Shown here in pieces: positions 19,101 to 30,690 of a DNA stretch of 64,000 nt (the stretch's first letter is position 1; each line of letters begins with the position of its first letter). Both the position numbers and the translations under genes were made by a program. The stretch lies in the NCBI RefSeq assembly GCF_963678635.1, contig NC_087067.1, forward strand, positions 24,871,547-24,935,546, in the 5' to 3' direction. The stretch is from Symsagittifera roscoffensis. Its lineage: Eukaryota > Xenacoelomorpha > Acoela > Convolutidae. The notes beneath the pieces are model-generated. The model worked only from the letters and a program-made list of their open reading frames with translations. It had not been told where the DNA came from and did no database searches.

Positions 19101-21337
19101 TCTTTACCACTTGCAATTTAACCGGCTGTCAATTTAACTAGAAAAGTAGTTAATTTACTCATTTTCAATAGTAAGAACAACATTTAATTTATTAGATTTG
19201 CTTAAGTCGATGTTTTCTCGAGACTGACAATCAAATTTATAGAATCTCTCTTCATTGGACCGATAAAATTATTTTCACAAAAAAAGAAAAAAAATTATCA
19301 TATTTTGAATAGGTTGATTCTTGAGCTTCTATTAGCTGTTCACCCCGGCTATTTTAAAATTTTTAAAAGGATTTTTCTTTATATTTTTTCGTTAAAAGAT
19401 TTTTTTGCCAAAGATTTTTTGCACTGCAATCTTGCTACTGGTTTTGTAAATCGCTAAAAGATGACTTTTCTGTTCAGGTCTAGTTTAATTTCAAACGAGG
19501 AGTGGGAAAGTCTCTATGAAGAGGCTGAGCGATATCTTATGATGACTCATAATGCCTTCAATCACTCCATCCGACAAACAGTAGTCAGGGAGAGCCTGCA
19601 ACAGATACCTCTGCTGATAATTTGCCGTGGCTTAGGATGGGATTTTTTGATGACGGAGTCCCGAGTTCATATTTTTGAAGCCAAACCAAAAACTCATATC
19701 AATAGATTATGGCTCACAGTCATTTTTTCCCCAGTCATTTTTGCTCCAAAAACAGTCAATTCCGGGAACGACTGCTTTTAGGGCGAAAATGACTGGGTTT
19801 TTGGGGCGGAAAAGTCTGAGGCGGAAATGACTGGGGCGGAAATGTCTGGTCGTGATAGATTCTACTCACCTGCTGCATAGTTCCCCTTATATCATTACCC
19901 CCCTCTCTAACCCCCTTTCTCATCCCAACTCACAGATCACATTCAGGATTATCATTCTGATGTTCGGGAGTACGCAATAAAAGTAAAATCCACCCAATGG
20001 ATCAATAGTTTGATCCAAAGATCCCAGCTCGCATCAGTTCCCACTCTTCTTATGTTTATATAATGTGGACAAACTGTCAAAGTATGAATGGTATCTCCTT
20101 GTGCAGGAATACGTAGAGCTGGTGGATCCCAACAACAAACCTCAAAATCTCCCCCTTAGCATTCACAGAAGCGAACAAAACTTCACGTTCTACAAATGGG
20201 GCTCGGCCGCATTCGTTCTTGGTGAATACGCAACGCAGTCAGCAGTCGACGATGCCGAGAATCCGGAAGAACAACCAATGGGATCCCGAAGATTCGTGAT
20301 CAAGGAACAACATATTTGTCGACGTCTTGTTTTTAATGAAAATGAGCCGACAAAAATTCAGTACGCGGTGGTCGAGAACTTGTTGCATCGGACATTCATG
20401 AAGGTTCATGCTAAAAAGTTTGTAGTTTGTGGTGGTACTGTTTTGGGTGCGCAGCTACTGTATGCGTCTAATATTCGTCCACGAGCTTTGGGAAGGTTAG
20501 AAAAATTCTAGTTTTTTGTTTTTAGTACCAGTTTGATTTAGTACCCAAATTTTTAAATTGTTGAATCTAGATATTTTTTTTGTGTTAAGCTTGTCGACAT
20601 ATAGTTGTCGTCCAAATTCGAAATTCAACAGTGAAATATTTTGTAGATATTTAACAGAGAAGCATCTGGCTGTCTGCCAGGTTCTTCTGAGTTCAGATAA
20701 AATTGGGTCTATTCGGGATGATCCAAGGTTCAAACATGACCTTGAGAAGTATCATAAACTCCATCCAAAAGATCCAGTTCCAATTCCACTGGATGACCCA
20801 GATCCTCAATGCTGGATCCCAGTTAGTTCTGAACGACGTTGGCACTGTCAAATTCACCGGGATCCTTTTGCATTCGGAGAAACATCTTCAAATTTTGACC
20901 CGCGACTCATCGTCGATTTTCGATGGTACGGTCTGGTAAAACAAATCGCGGAGAACCGGGTCACGTTTTCAGACGAGAACAAAGATCTATTTGGCATGCC
21001 TCAGCCGACGTTTCATTTCGAGGAATCAGCTAAATTTGCAGACCAGAATCAAGACATGCTACGCGACATGGTACGCGCTACAAAAATTCTTGGCGATTAT
21101 CTTCCTGGTAGCCATCCACAATTTATGCCACCCGGTACAACTCTACATATGCACGGGCATACTCGAGTAGGGGACGACCCGGAGACTTCAGTTGCCGACT
21201 CTTGCTCCAAAGTGTGGGGCACTGACAATCTGTGGATTGGGGGGTGCGGGTGTATTGATACGGCAATCGCGTGTAATACTACCCTGACAGCTTGCGCTCT
21301 GGCTATTAAGGCTGTGAAAGACAGTGTTTTGGTTTAA
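16188..21337 (+). CDS. Pyranose 2-oxidase-like FAD oxidoreductase (five-exon gene)
   Basis: GMC-superfamily flavoenzyme; pyranose 2-oxidases oxidise C2 of aldopyranoses with O2, giving H2O2. Exons: 16188-16253, 16877-17292, 19478-about 19604, 20107-20495, 20647-21337; about 560 residues. The ATG at 16188 opens a 22-codon exon ending GAG/GTGAGT. Exon 2 starts VDLLIIGSGPVGATFARKI, an FAD Rossmann motif (Gly29, 31, 34), and ends with GGMGTHWTC, matching the fungal motif whose His bears covalent FAD (here His147). Exon 5 carries GHTRVG (His, 21158-21160) and GGCGCIDTAIACNTTLTA (Asn, 21275-21277), the catalytic His/Asn pair. Splice phases agree at introns 1, 2 and 4; the intron 3 donor is unclear. 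No signal peptide. The enzyme is best known from fungi and actinobacteria, so transfer is possible; the true substrate is unknown. Confidence 0.8.
16254..16876 (+). other. Intron 1 of the flavin oxidase gene
   Basis: Donor GAG/GTGAGT at 16253/16254 and acceptor GCCTAG/GTCGAC at 16876/16877, phase 0. The 623-bp intron is AT-rich and includes a 69-codon open frame (16650-16859) that I regard as chance. Confidence 0.75.
17293..19477 (+). other. Intron 2 of the flavin oxidase gene (2.2 kb)
   Basis: Donor GAGAG/GTAGAA and acceptor TTCTGTTCAG/GTCTAG, phase 2, so that Arg161 is split. Much longer than intron 4 (151 bp). It holds no recognisable gene; at 17440-17535 an imperfect inverted repeat of TCATTGCAATTCATTGCAA-type sequence and A/T runs are visible. 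Confidence 0.7.
19705..19855. repeat. Fold-back repeat of CAGTCATTTT / AAAATGACTG units in intron 3
   Basis: The left arm has repeated CAGTCATTTTT and CCCCAGTCATTTTTGCTCC words; the right arm has the complements GGGCGAAAATGACTGGG, GGCGGAAATGACTGGGGCGG and GGCGGAAATGTCTGG. The arms flank a short centre near 19765-19780. It looks like a small fold-back or minisatellite insertion just after exon 3 of the oxidase gene. Confidence 0.65.
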
Positions 21338-21343
21338 AATAAA
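21338..21343 (+). terminator. AATAAA polyadenylation signal of the flavin oxidase gene
   Basis: AATAAA begins on the base after the TAA stop (21335-21337). Very short 3' UTRs are common in nematodes. A T-rich stretch follows within 60 bp. Confidence 0.6.
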
Positions 21344-21669
21344 GTTATTATGTCGAAATTTTGAGGAGTCGGTGTTGTCATGAATGATTACAAAAATTTA
21401 CGTGAAAGCAAAAATTAATTCGTTTCGACAAAGATGATTATATTGTCTTTCTAGTGTTTTTGTTAATCATGTCTATTATCTGTCAAACAAGGCTTGCTTT
21501 TCAGCAGTGAAAAAATATACGTTTTTATCAGCAAAAAGGCTCGTGGCACTGAATGATGCGGCCGCCGATTAAAGAAGTCTCTCTTTTGTTATCCTTTTTA
21601 AACCACCGGCATTTTATTTCTATATTCAAAGGGTGGTACCCGGTTCGAGATGCTCGATTTTTGTTCAGA

Positions 21670-22215
21670 CCAATTTTTGGTATGCTTCGACTTTCTCGAC
21701 AAAATTGTGGTATGTTTCGACTTTTTCGACCCAACAGAAAGATTGTGCGACCTTGTTTGACCCAGTTCAGATATGTTTTTATCACTTTCTACCAAAATTC
21801 GATATGCTTTATTGTTCTCTTTTGGGCTGACCGAATTTTTTTTAAACTTTATTTGTTCGACTCCGTATAGGTATCTTTCGACCAAAAACTGGAATGTTTT
21901 GACTGTCTCGACTTTCTCGGCAAACTAGAAAAAACTTCCAAAACTTATTTGAGCTATCTAAGATTTGTTTCAACCGGCGTCACTAAAAAAACTTGCAATT
22001 TGATAAGCATGATTCAAATATTTATCGCTCAGCTCAGGTCCTTACAACTAAATTAAAGGAGCACTAAACTGCATTTGTTAAATTAACAAAAACAATGAAT
22101 TCCGTCTGTTTGATCGAAAAATTTGTGTTCGTTCGACCTATGTTTCGACAGTTTCCCGACCAAGAATGGGCAATTTTCGTCCGTGCTCGATCTATGTTTC
22201 GACTTTCTCGACTTT
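21670..22215. repeat. Irregular cluster of TATGTTTCGAC-type motifs
   Basis: Words such as TATGCTTCGACTTTCTCGAC, TATGTTTCGACTTTTTCGACC, TATCTTTCGACC, GACTGTCTCGACTTTCTCGG, CTATGTTTCGACAGTTTC and CTATGTTTCGACTTTCTCGAC recur with irregular spacing. The core is the same as at 13056-13155. Plus and minus frames across the cluster are low-complexity by-products, not genes. Confidence 0.65.
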
Positions 22216-22683
22216 CTTGAGTATAAATTAACAAGACTGCTCGTATCAGCGCGAAGCCCTGAATGTTCCGACTGCCTTTTAAGGTTTATGGAGCAGCAGT
22301 AATAACATAAAAAAGTTAAATGAAATTTGTGCATCCCCCCACACGCCATATAAAGTACAAAAAGAGAGATTTCGTTCCTTGTAACAAATCAATTATAGCA
22401 AATAAGCTTCGTTCAACTAATTTGGAACGATTTATAAGACGGATTAAATCTCCGCTTACGCGTTAATAGCGCGAATTATATTGCGCATTAATTGTCCCAA
22501 ATTGGTCAAAATTACCAAAATGGCAATCTTTAAACCCTCATAACTTTACGAAAAATGATCACAGGTGAACTATCTTTTCAAATTTAAGCTCAGGACAACA
22601 ATACCTTTTGAATGATATAAAAAAATTCCGTCAAAAATGGCTAGTTAAAAAGTCGAAATTTGTCTGAGGAAAAAAAAACCCCA
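22216..22683. other. Unique AT-rich sequence left of the assembly gap
   Basis: No gene is seen. A short inverted element GCGTTAATAGCGCGAATTATATTGCGCATTAAT (22460-22492, approximate) is present. The retroelement begins only on the other side of the gap, so its 5' end and LTR are missing from the assembly. Confidence 0.4.
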
Positions 22684-22883
22684 NNNNNNNNNNNNNNNNN
22701 NNNNNNNNNNNNNNNNNNNNNNNNNNNNNNNNNNNNNNNNNNNNNNNNNNNNNNNNNNNNNNNNNNNNNNNNNNNNNNNNNNNNNNNNNNNNNNNNNNNN
22801 NNNNNNNNNNNNNNNNNNNNNNNNNNNNNNNNNNNNNNNNNNNNNNNNNNNNNNNNNNNNNNNNNNNNNNNNNNNNNNNNNNN
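22684..22883. other. Assembly gap (200 N)
   Basis: Exactly 200 N, a conventional placeholder size. By comparison with copy B the gap must hide at least the first ~195 codons of gag plus the leader and 5' LTR of element A, so the real gap is larger than 200 bp. Confidence 0.98.
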
Positions 22884-25800
22884 TTACAAAAAATTTTGGC
22901 ATGGTTCATAATAGATTATTTCACACATAATATTGATTTTATTTCACAAGCAAGAAAAAATTTTAGACCCCAAAACTCAAACGATGATACTGCCATCACA
23001 GAACAATCAGACTATGTTTGGGACCCCGAATGGTCTCATCCCGCATTCATAAACTTCCCACAATCAATCTCAAGTCAAGCAATAAGTACGATATCTTATG
23101 TAAGAGATTATGTAAGAGTAATACCATTAACCATTGATGCAACACCATTAAACTATAATACATTCTTACCCGATATGCAAAATAATAGTTTAAACTCTAC
23201 AGTCATACACAATGAAAACCTCAATGGAACTAGGAACCTTACTCAACAAGATATCCAGACACCATCACACTTCATAAATGAAGAAATCGTACACACAACA
23301 ACCACACAACAAAGTATTTCACCAATACGTCCCAACTTAACAACACCAAGAAATACAAAGGTAACCTTACAATCAACCGTTAAACCTTCGGTTGCCCCAA
23401 AATATTCACACATGGATTACCAAACATACAGACCTATGACAATACCACCAAAAACACGCAAAACGTTCACTAGAAACAATTTTGCAGACCATAATTATAA
23501 TTACACACATCCATCAAAAACAAATTATCAACCGCGAAAAAATTTTAGTAATTATACAAGATCTCGAAACTGGGATAACTCAATGGCACCACCTAATTCA
23601 GTAAATTTCCAAACAAATTTACATCCTCCACAGGATCGTAGTGAAAACTATCCATTTTTTCAACAAAATAAAAATAAAAAACAAACATCTTATCAAATGG
23701 ATTACTTATCCTCAGATGATGATTTCTTACAACCAGATATATTTGCACCCTATAATCAAGAATATCGTGAACAAGGAATACAGAAACCACATACACATCA
23801 TAGAATTTGTTCTCCACAACCAATAGATACACAAAATCAACATCCAATTCAGCAACAAAACCCAATTAATACACAATCTTTTCAACCAATTCAGCAACAA
23901 AACCCAATGATTGCAAACTCGTACCAACCAACACAAATGCAAAATGAAATACCACTCCCATATTATCTTCAACAACACGAAATAACAAGAAATCAACTTT
24001 CAAATTTTTCTCAAATGCCAAATGCAGCAGAATCATTACAAATGACAATGAATCCATACCTTATGGGTGGATCATCAATAACATCAAATAAACCTTTAAT
24101 GGTATTCACAGGAACAGACCCTGAATATTCTGTAGAAGGCTATTTAAATGCAGTAACAGCAAATTTGATTTTAAATATAGGACCTGAACCAATTAATACG
24201 CCACTACATCAAAACTGGATACATCGACGCACAGCGTTGATACAAACAACTTTAGATGGCGCAGCCCAAAAACGGTTTTCAGTATTGCCTATAGAAATAA
24301 AATCAAATTGGAAAAGATTTACACAAGAATTTTCAAAAATGTTTGACTCCGAAAGAAACAAACAACAACAAAGAGTTTTATGTAATGAAATTCGCAGATT
24401 ACCAAACGAAACCATCAAGCAATTAGCAGTACGAATCGAAACACTAGTTCGAAAAGCATATTCATTAAATACACATGACTATAAAAACAAAAAGATGACA
24501 GAAATCTTAATGATGACCTTAACACCGCAATTAAGAAAAATAGCAATAAAAAAGAGAGCATCCCATCCTCCTTCAATTGGAGAACCCGATTTAGATTTTC
24601 GAAAACTAGTAGACAAACTAGAACAAGCAGAAATCACAATGAAACTCGAAGAAACGGAAAATCTGAAATTACAATACGTTAACAGAATTGAAACAGCTTC
24701 CACAAATATAAACAATATACAGGAATCAGATACAGACCTCGTTGAAAAAATCACTGAAATACTCAATATTTACGAAAAACACCCAAACTTTAAAGGCAAA
24801 CCATCTTTCAAAAAATGGTGTAATTATTGCCGACGATACGGACATAGTATTTCTGAATGTAGACAAAAACAGCAAGACAATCAAAATAAACCTCAAAAAT
24901 ATAAAGAACCAAATAAATCATTCTATCAATACATGAAAAAAGATCAAAATCTACCGAACAAAACTGTGTACAGCAACAACAGTTCAGGAAAACCACTCCC
25001 GAACAATACAAATTATACAAGAAATCAATCACCATATAACTCAAATTATAGAGGAAGATCACCAGAACGAAGAAACACGCAAAATTCATCACAAAATCAC
25101 TACAATAGACCAAAGAGTCGAAATAACTATTCCAGACCAAATTCAAATACACAACGATTTGTTTCTAGATCTAATTCCCAATCAAGAAATAATTACCATC
25201 CAAACAATCAATCACGAAATTCATCATACAATAGAAATAGAAACTACTCCAATAATCGGAATAGAAGTTATTCAAACAACCGAAACCAGAATTACCCGAA
25301 CAATCAATCAAGGAATAATTCATATAATAGATCGAACTATAACAGACCAAACAATAATTACCAAAATAGATCGCGAAATAATTCACAAAATCGACACTCA
25401 AGTTATAATAATCGTTATAGAAATTATTCCCAGTCACCACACCGGAATAATAATAACTATAATAATTCTAATAATCGCCACAGAAGTAGTACACCTAAAC
25501 ATCAAAGACATATCAATCAAGTACAATCTAATCCAGAAACAACATCAGACCCTCCAGGTATTGATGACACAGTAACTGATACGTTACAACTCAATCAAAT
25601 AAACTGTGGATCATCAGATTCAGAAAGCGATGCAGAAAACACTCTCTCCATCAATATGATAAAAGTCGAAAATGACTATGAACCTGTTATATATGAACAA
25701 CCTTTTTCATCACACATATATGAAAATCAATCAGAACTCCTTCACAATTATTATATTGAACCCGTCCATTCCACACCGACGACACAAAAAACTAATGAAA

Positions 25801-28800
25801 TTAACACTACAAATCAACCCAATGAGAACGAAAAAACAAAATGCTTGAATACAAATCACATCTATCAAAACATACAAAAAGAACAACACAAAGAAAAAAT
25901 TTTGACAATACCATTTCTTTTAGAAAGTCCAAGAAGCAAAGAATTTCAACCACCAGATCTTGAAATTGATTTTTTAATTGATTCAGGAGCAGAATCAAAT
26001 ATAATAAACATTCCCACATGGAATGAAATAAAAACCTTACACCCAAAGCTAACACCTCTTGAAACCTCCAGCAAACTAGCAACAGCACAAGGATCAACAT
26101 TAATAAACTACGGAAAAATTCAATTATTTCTTCTCCCCACAAGAACAATGGAACAAAACAAAATTTTAACCAAACCATTTAAACAAATATTCCATATCAC
26201 TGATATTAAATATAATATCATTGGAATACCATTTATCTCTAAATATATACCAACAATCAACATATTGAATAGTAAAATATTAATCAAAGATAAATATACA
26301 AAAACAAAAGACACATCCCTAACATTTTTTCAAAGATTAAATAAACAACCACCATTCTTTTCAAAATTTTATCCAATATATAACCAACAAAGAAAACACC
26401 TGAAACCACTATCAGGAAACATCTATAATTTTTCAATCAAACAAGTTCACCAATATGATAAAAAACAAAACAAACAAAAATTTTATATGTCAGATTTTGA
26501 ATTCAAACCTATTCATAAGTTTTTCAAAATCACAATCTCATCAACAAAATATTTGAAAAACTCGAATTCGGATACTATTTCCTTACATGTATACAACAAT
26601 ACACCTTACCAAGTAACATTACCTTTAGGACTTTTAGGCTATTGCGAAACCAACGCTACAATATCACCAATACACGAAAAAGCATATCGTGTAAATAATA
26701 TACTCCAATTACTAGATATTTGCCAATCAACAATCCTTAATGAAGAATTATCTATAAATAATATAATAAGTAACGAAAACAGAAATACGGATTATTTCAC
26801 AAAAACCCCATATTTCAAACCTACATTCAACATAAGTAACTACACAGAGAATCAAAAGAAATTTTTAACAATGTTTAATTTCCAACATTCACAAATAACA
26901 CAAGACGAATTTGAAAAACTAGCCAAACAACTAATTAAATATTCATCAGTCTATGCAACATCCAAATTTGATGTTGGCAAAATCAGCTCATCACTACATC
27001 TCCCATTAAAACCAGACGCAGTTTTCAAAAAACAAAGAGCAAGTAAAGTACCAATTCACTTACACGATAAAGTAAACAGATTACTCGACATTTTAGAACA
27101 ATACAACATTATATCACCAGTAAACAAAGAAGAACAACCAAAAGGCAACACATTTATCAACCCTGTTATCATTCTAGCCAAAGGAGAATCATTAAAAATT
27201 GTTCTCGATGCTAGATACCTCAACTCACTCATAGATGAATCAAAGTGTAATTGGCCTATTGAACCAATACAAGTTATTTTAACAAAAATAAACGGAAAAT
27301 ATTTTACAACCGCAGATATGAATAGTGCATACAATCAAATGCCATTAGATGAACAATCACGACGTTTAACACAATTTGTTATTGGAAACCAACAATACGA
27401 ATTCAACCGCTTATTCTATGGAATATCCATAGGACCAGCAGCATTTTCAGCTTTTATGAGCAAAATTTTTCGACCACTAATACTCAAGAAAAACGCAATC
27501 ACCTATTTAGACGATGTTTTTATGCAATCACAGACAAAAGAGGAAATGTTCAATGTTTTAGAACAATACCACCAAATACTTCAGAACGAAAATCTGAAGG
27601 CCGCCCCTGATAAATCACACTTCTTTTTGACAAGAGTTAAATTCTTAGGACATAATATAGAAAGAAAAACAATCACTCCATTGAAATCACGTATAGACGC
27701 TATTCAAAAACTCCAACCACCAACAAATAAAAAGAAAATCCAAGAATTCCTTGGAATGTTAAACTTTTTAAGCAAATATGTTTATAAAATGCAATTATAT
27801 CTACGACCATTCTATAATATACTTAGACAACAAAATAATTTTGAATGGAATACAGAACATCAAGCACGATTTGAAGAAATTAAAAAACTTCTAACTGAAC
27901 AAATTTCAAACACAATTCCAGACTCAAATCAACCATTTTATGCAATGTGCGATGCTTCGAACTTTGGCATCGGCGCAGCATTATTACAATCACATAATGG
28001 TACAAATAAAATGAACCTCATATCAGCAAATTCTCGATTATTCACTCAAGCAGAGCTACGACTCTCAACTCTAATGAGAGAATGTACAGCCATAATATAT
28101 ACACTAACAGAATACGAATTTCTGATACTTGGATCAAAACATCCCACAGTTCTATTCACAGACAATAAACCAATCATCTTTCTTTTTACACAAAAGTCTA
28201 ATCCAAACCACCGAGTTTATAGATTTCAACTAATTTTAATGAAATTCCCAAACTTACATATAGTTTGGACCGCAGGAAAAAATCTTGCATTACCAGACAC
28301 ATTAAGTCGAAATACGCCACCTGAATTACTTACACGTAAAACCACAGTTGAAATACCCAAAAATATAAAATTCTACCTTGCAGAAAATGAAACATCACCC
28401 CGATTGGAATGCAAATATGCAGTAAAAACTGACGTTGAACAATCACAAATAAACAATCTACAACACTTCCCACTTTATTTAGATTGTCAAAATAATCACT
28501 ATGAAGTTGATCTACTTGGAACATCAACTTTTAAACCAATCCCATATTCACAATGGATAAAAAATAACACCCAACAAAAAAGAGTAAAACCACACTCGCA
28601 TAAAAAAGACCGTTTTCCACTAATTGAAAAAGAAAATTTAACTGATAAAATAAACTTATCAGGACCACAAATAAACGATTCAAAATACACAATAAATCAA
28701 GTTTTTGACCTCCATGACCCACTTGATACAATACCCTTATCTAAATTAGAAATTGAAAACATTTTTCTCCCCCCAACAGAAACAATTACAATTTCAACAC

Positions 28801-30478
28801 TGAAACAATATCAAAACCTTGACCCAGTAATTCGACAACTGAAATCATGGCACAAATATAAAACTAAACCTATCAAAGCAGATTCAACTATTCTAGGAAA
28901 CAAAACACTCCTCCGATATTTTCGAAAATTCAATAATACAACAATTAACGAAAACACAGACCTTCTAGAATACAAACTAAATGAATCTACAGTTCCCTGT
29001 CTCCCTTTAAGTATGATTTTCATAGCTTTTAATATTTCACATACACAAAATATTAAAGGACACTCTGGATCAGAGAAAACATATTCAAATTTTATACAAA
29101 ACTTTTATTTCCCAAATGCACCAATTTGGATAAAAGTACTATGCAATGACTGTATAGTATGTCAATTGAATAAACCTTACCCAAATCAAAAGCAAATAGC
29201 ACAAAAACAAGATTTTAAAGGACAAAGTTTGTACTTTAATCATCGTATCTCATTTGATACCAAAGGACCAATTTCACCCTCATCCGAAGGAAACTCCTAC
29301 ATTATGGTAATTGTTGACGCATTTACACATTATGTAGCACTTAACCCAGTACCACATTGTAACGCTTATTACGCTTACACAACACTCTATGAACACTAGA
29401 TAGCAAAATTCGGACTACCAGAAATTTTAGTTACAGACAACGGTACAGAATTCATAAATAATGAAATCATCACACTATGTCATTTATATAACATTAAACA
29501 CAAACCACGTACATCTCACGCACCTTGGACAAACGGCTTAGTCGAAGGTTGAACCGTTCATTACAAGAATATCTCAGATGTATCATCAATGGCAATGATA
29601 CAAGATATACCGAATGGTCAGCAGATGTAAAACTATTTCCCTTAGCATATAATTCACAAATCACGACAACTTTAGGAATGTCACCATATGAAATGGTTTT
29701 TAACCAAAAGCCACGCAAACCAATAATGTTTACAGCAAACTCTCATAAAAACGCACAAGGTTATTGTCAACCAAATAAAGACTCAATTTGCTATAACCTA
29801 CCATTACATACACACGATGAAGATCATTTTCATCACCCACAAATTCTTAAACTAGCCTCCGGTACACACACCGAATGGATTTTAAACAGAGATAAAAAAC
29901 ACAATGAAATTTACGAAAAAGTAACAAAAAAGTTGTTACAAAGGCAAAATATTAATGAACAAATAAATTCACGCTTTACACCAGCCTCCGATTTAAAAAT
30001 TGGAACATTTGTTTTAATACCCAATTTTAATACTCAAAAAGGAATTTCAAAAAAATTACAACCCCTTCGTAAAGGACCATACCAGATAATTGCAAAACCC
30101 ACTGACGTCACATATAAAATCACCGACTCAGACAAAAAAGAAATCGTTCAACACCGAAATAACCTATTACCTTATTATTCAAAAGAATACGCACTCCGCG
30201 AACTAACTCAATTATATTCTTTTACAGGTTTACAAGTTATTCAAAATGACCCACATACGGAAAATACAACAAAGGAACAAAATGATATTCACCTCGGAAA
30301 TCAAAATACAAAATCAACAAGTAGAAAAATGGCAGAACAAATAATACCCCAAGAACAAATCGACAAATCAGAACATAGAGAGTCTTCACGACTTAGAAAT
30401 CAACCACGTAAAAATTATAAATTATTCATCCCACAATCTAAAATATTAAAGAAAGTTGAATTTCAAAAACAACTTTAA
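22884..30478 (+). pseudogene. gag-pol: gag-pol of element A, first copy (nonsense and frameshift in integrase)
   Basis: Open from the gap edge to 29399 and equivalent to residues from about 195 of the copy B polyprotein. Domains: Gln/Asn/Pro-rich region, gypsy capsid (about 24060-24560), CCHC knuckle CNYCRRYGHSISEC (about 24819-24860), Asn/Arg/Ser-rich tail, protease LIDSGAES (about 25975), RT with YLDD (about 27507), RNase H MCDASNFG (about 27946), integrase HHCC and first catalytic Asp. A TGG to TAG change at 29397-29399 stops it inside the integrase core, and a one-base deletion near 29549, at the catalytic Glu region, shifts the frame; the rest is open to 30478. RNase H also has DNKP where the other copies have DHKP. 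Confidence 0.9.
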
Positions 30479-30690
30479 TTCTACATTTAATAATCTTTGC
30501 ACCTCTGAAACATTTTACACTTTCATTTTTCAAAATAACATGCTGACAAACAAGCAGCGATTCTAGTTCATAATTAGCCAATAGGATTCATCCAATCCGT
30601 CACCTTCTATAACTTTAACACAAACCAAGTAGACGAAAAATATTAAACTCCAGGCATATCTATAACTGTAACTCTACGACCTCCAGGTCA
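30479..30690 (+). other. Non-coding region after pol, first copy
   Basis: About 210 bp following the pol stop, nearly identical to 36587-36797. It has no gene. It contains two related words, CTCCAGGCATAT and CTCCAGGTCA, about 30 bp apart and ends at the duplication breakpoint. Confidence 0.6.

Noticed and set aside
22631-22911. Frames crossing the run of N
   Set aside because: Artefacts of translating unknown bases.
25159-25575. Ile/Thr-rich 138-codon frame inside gag-pol of A (also at 31220 and 60630)
   Set aside because: It is the +1 reading of the Asn/Arg/Ser-rich repeats, so it is conserved only because the main frame is. No start context or independent pattern of change suggests overprinting.
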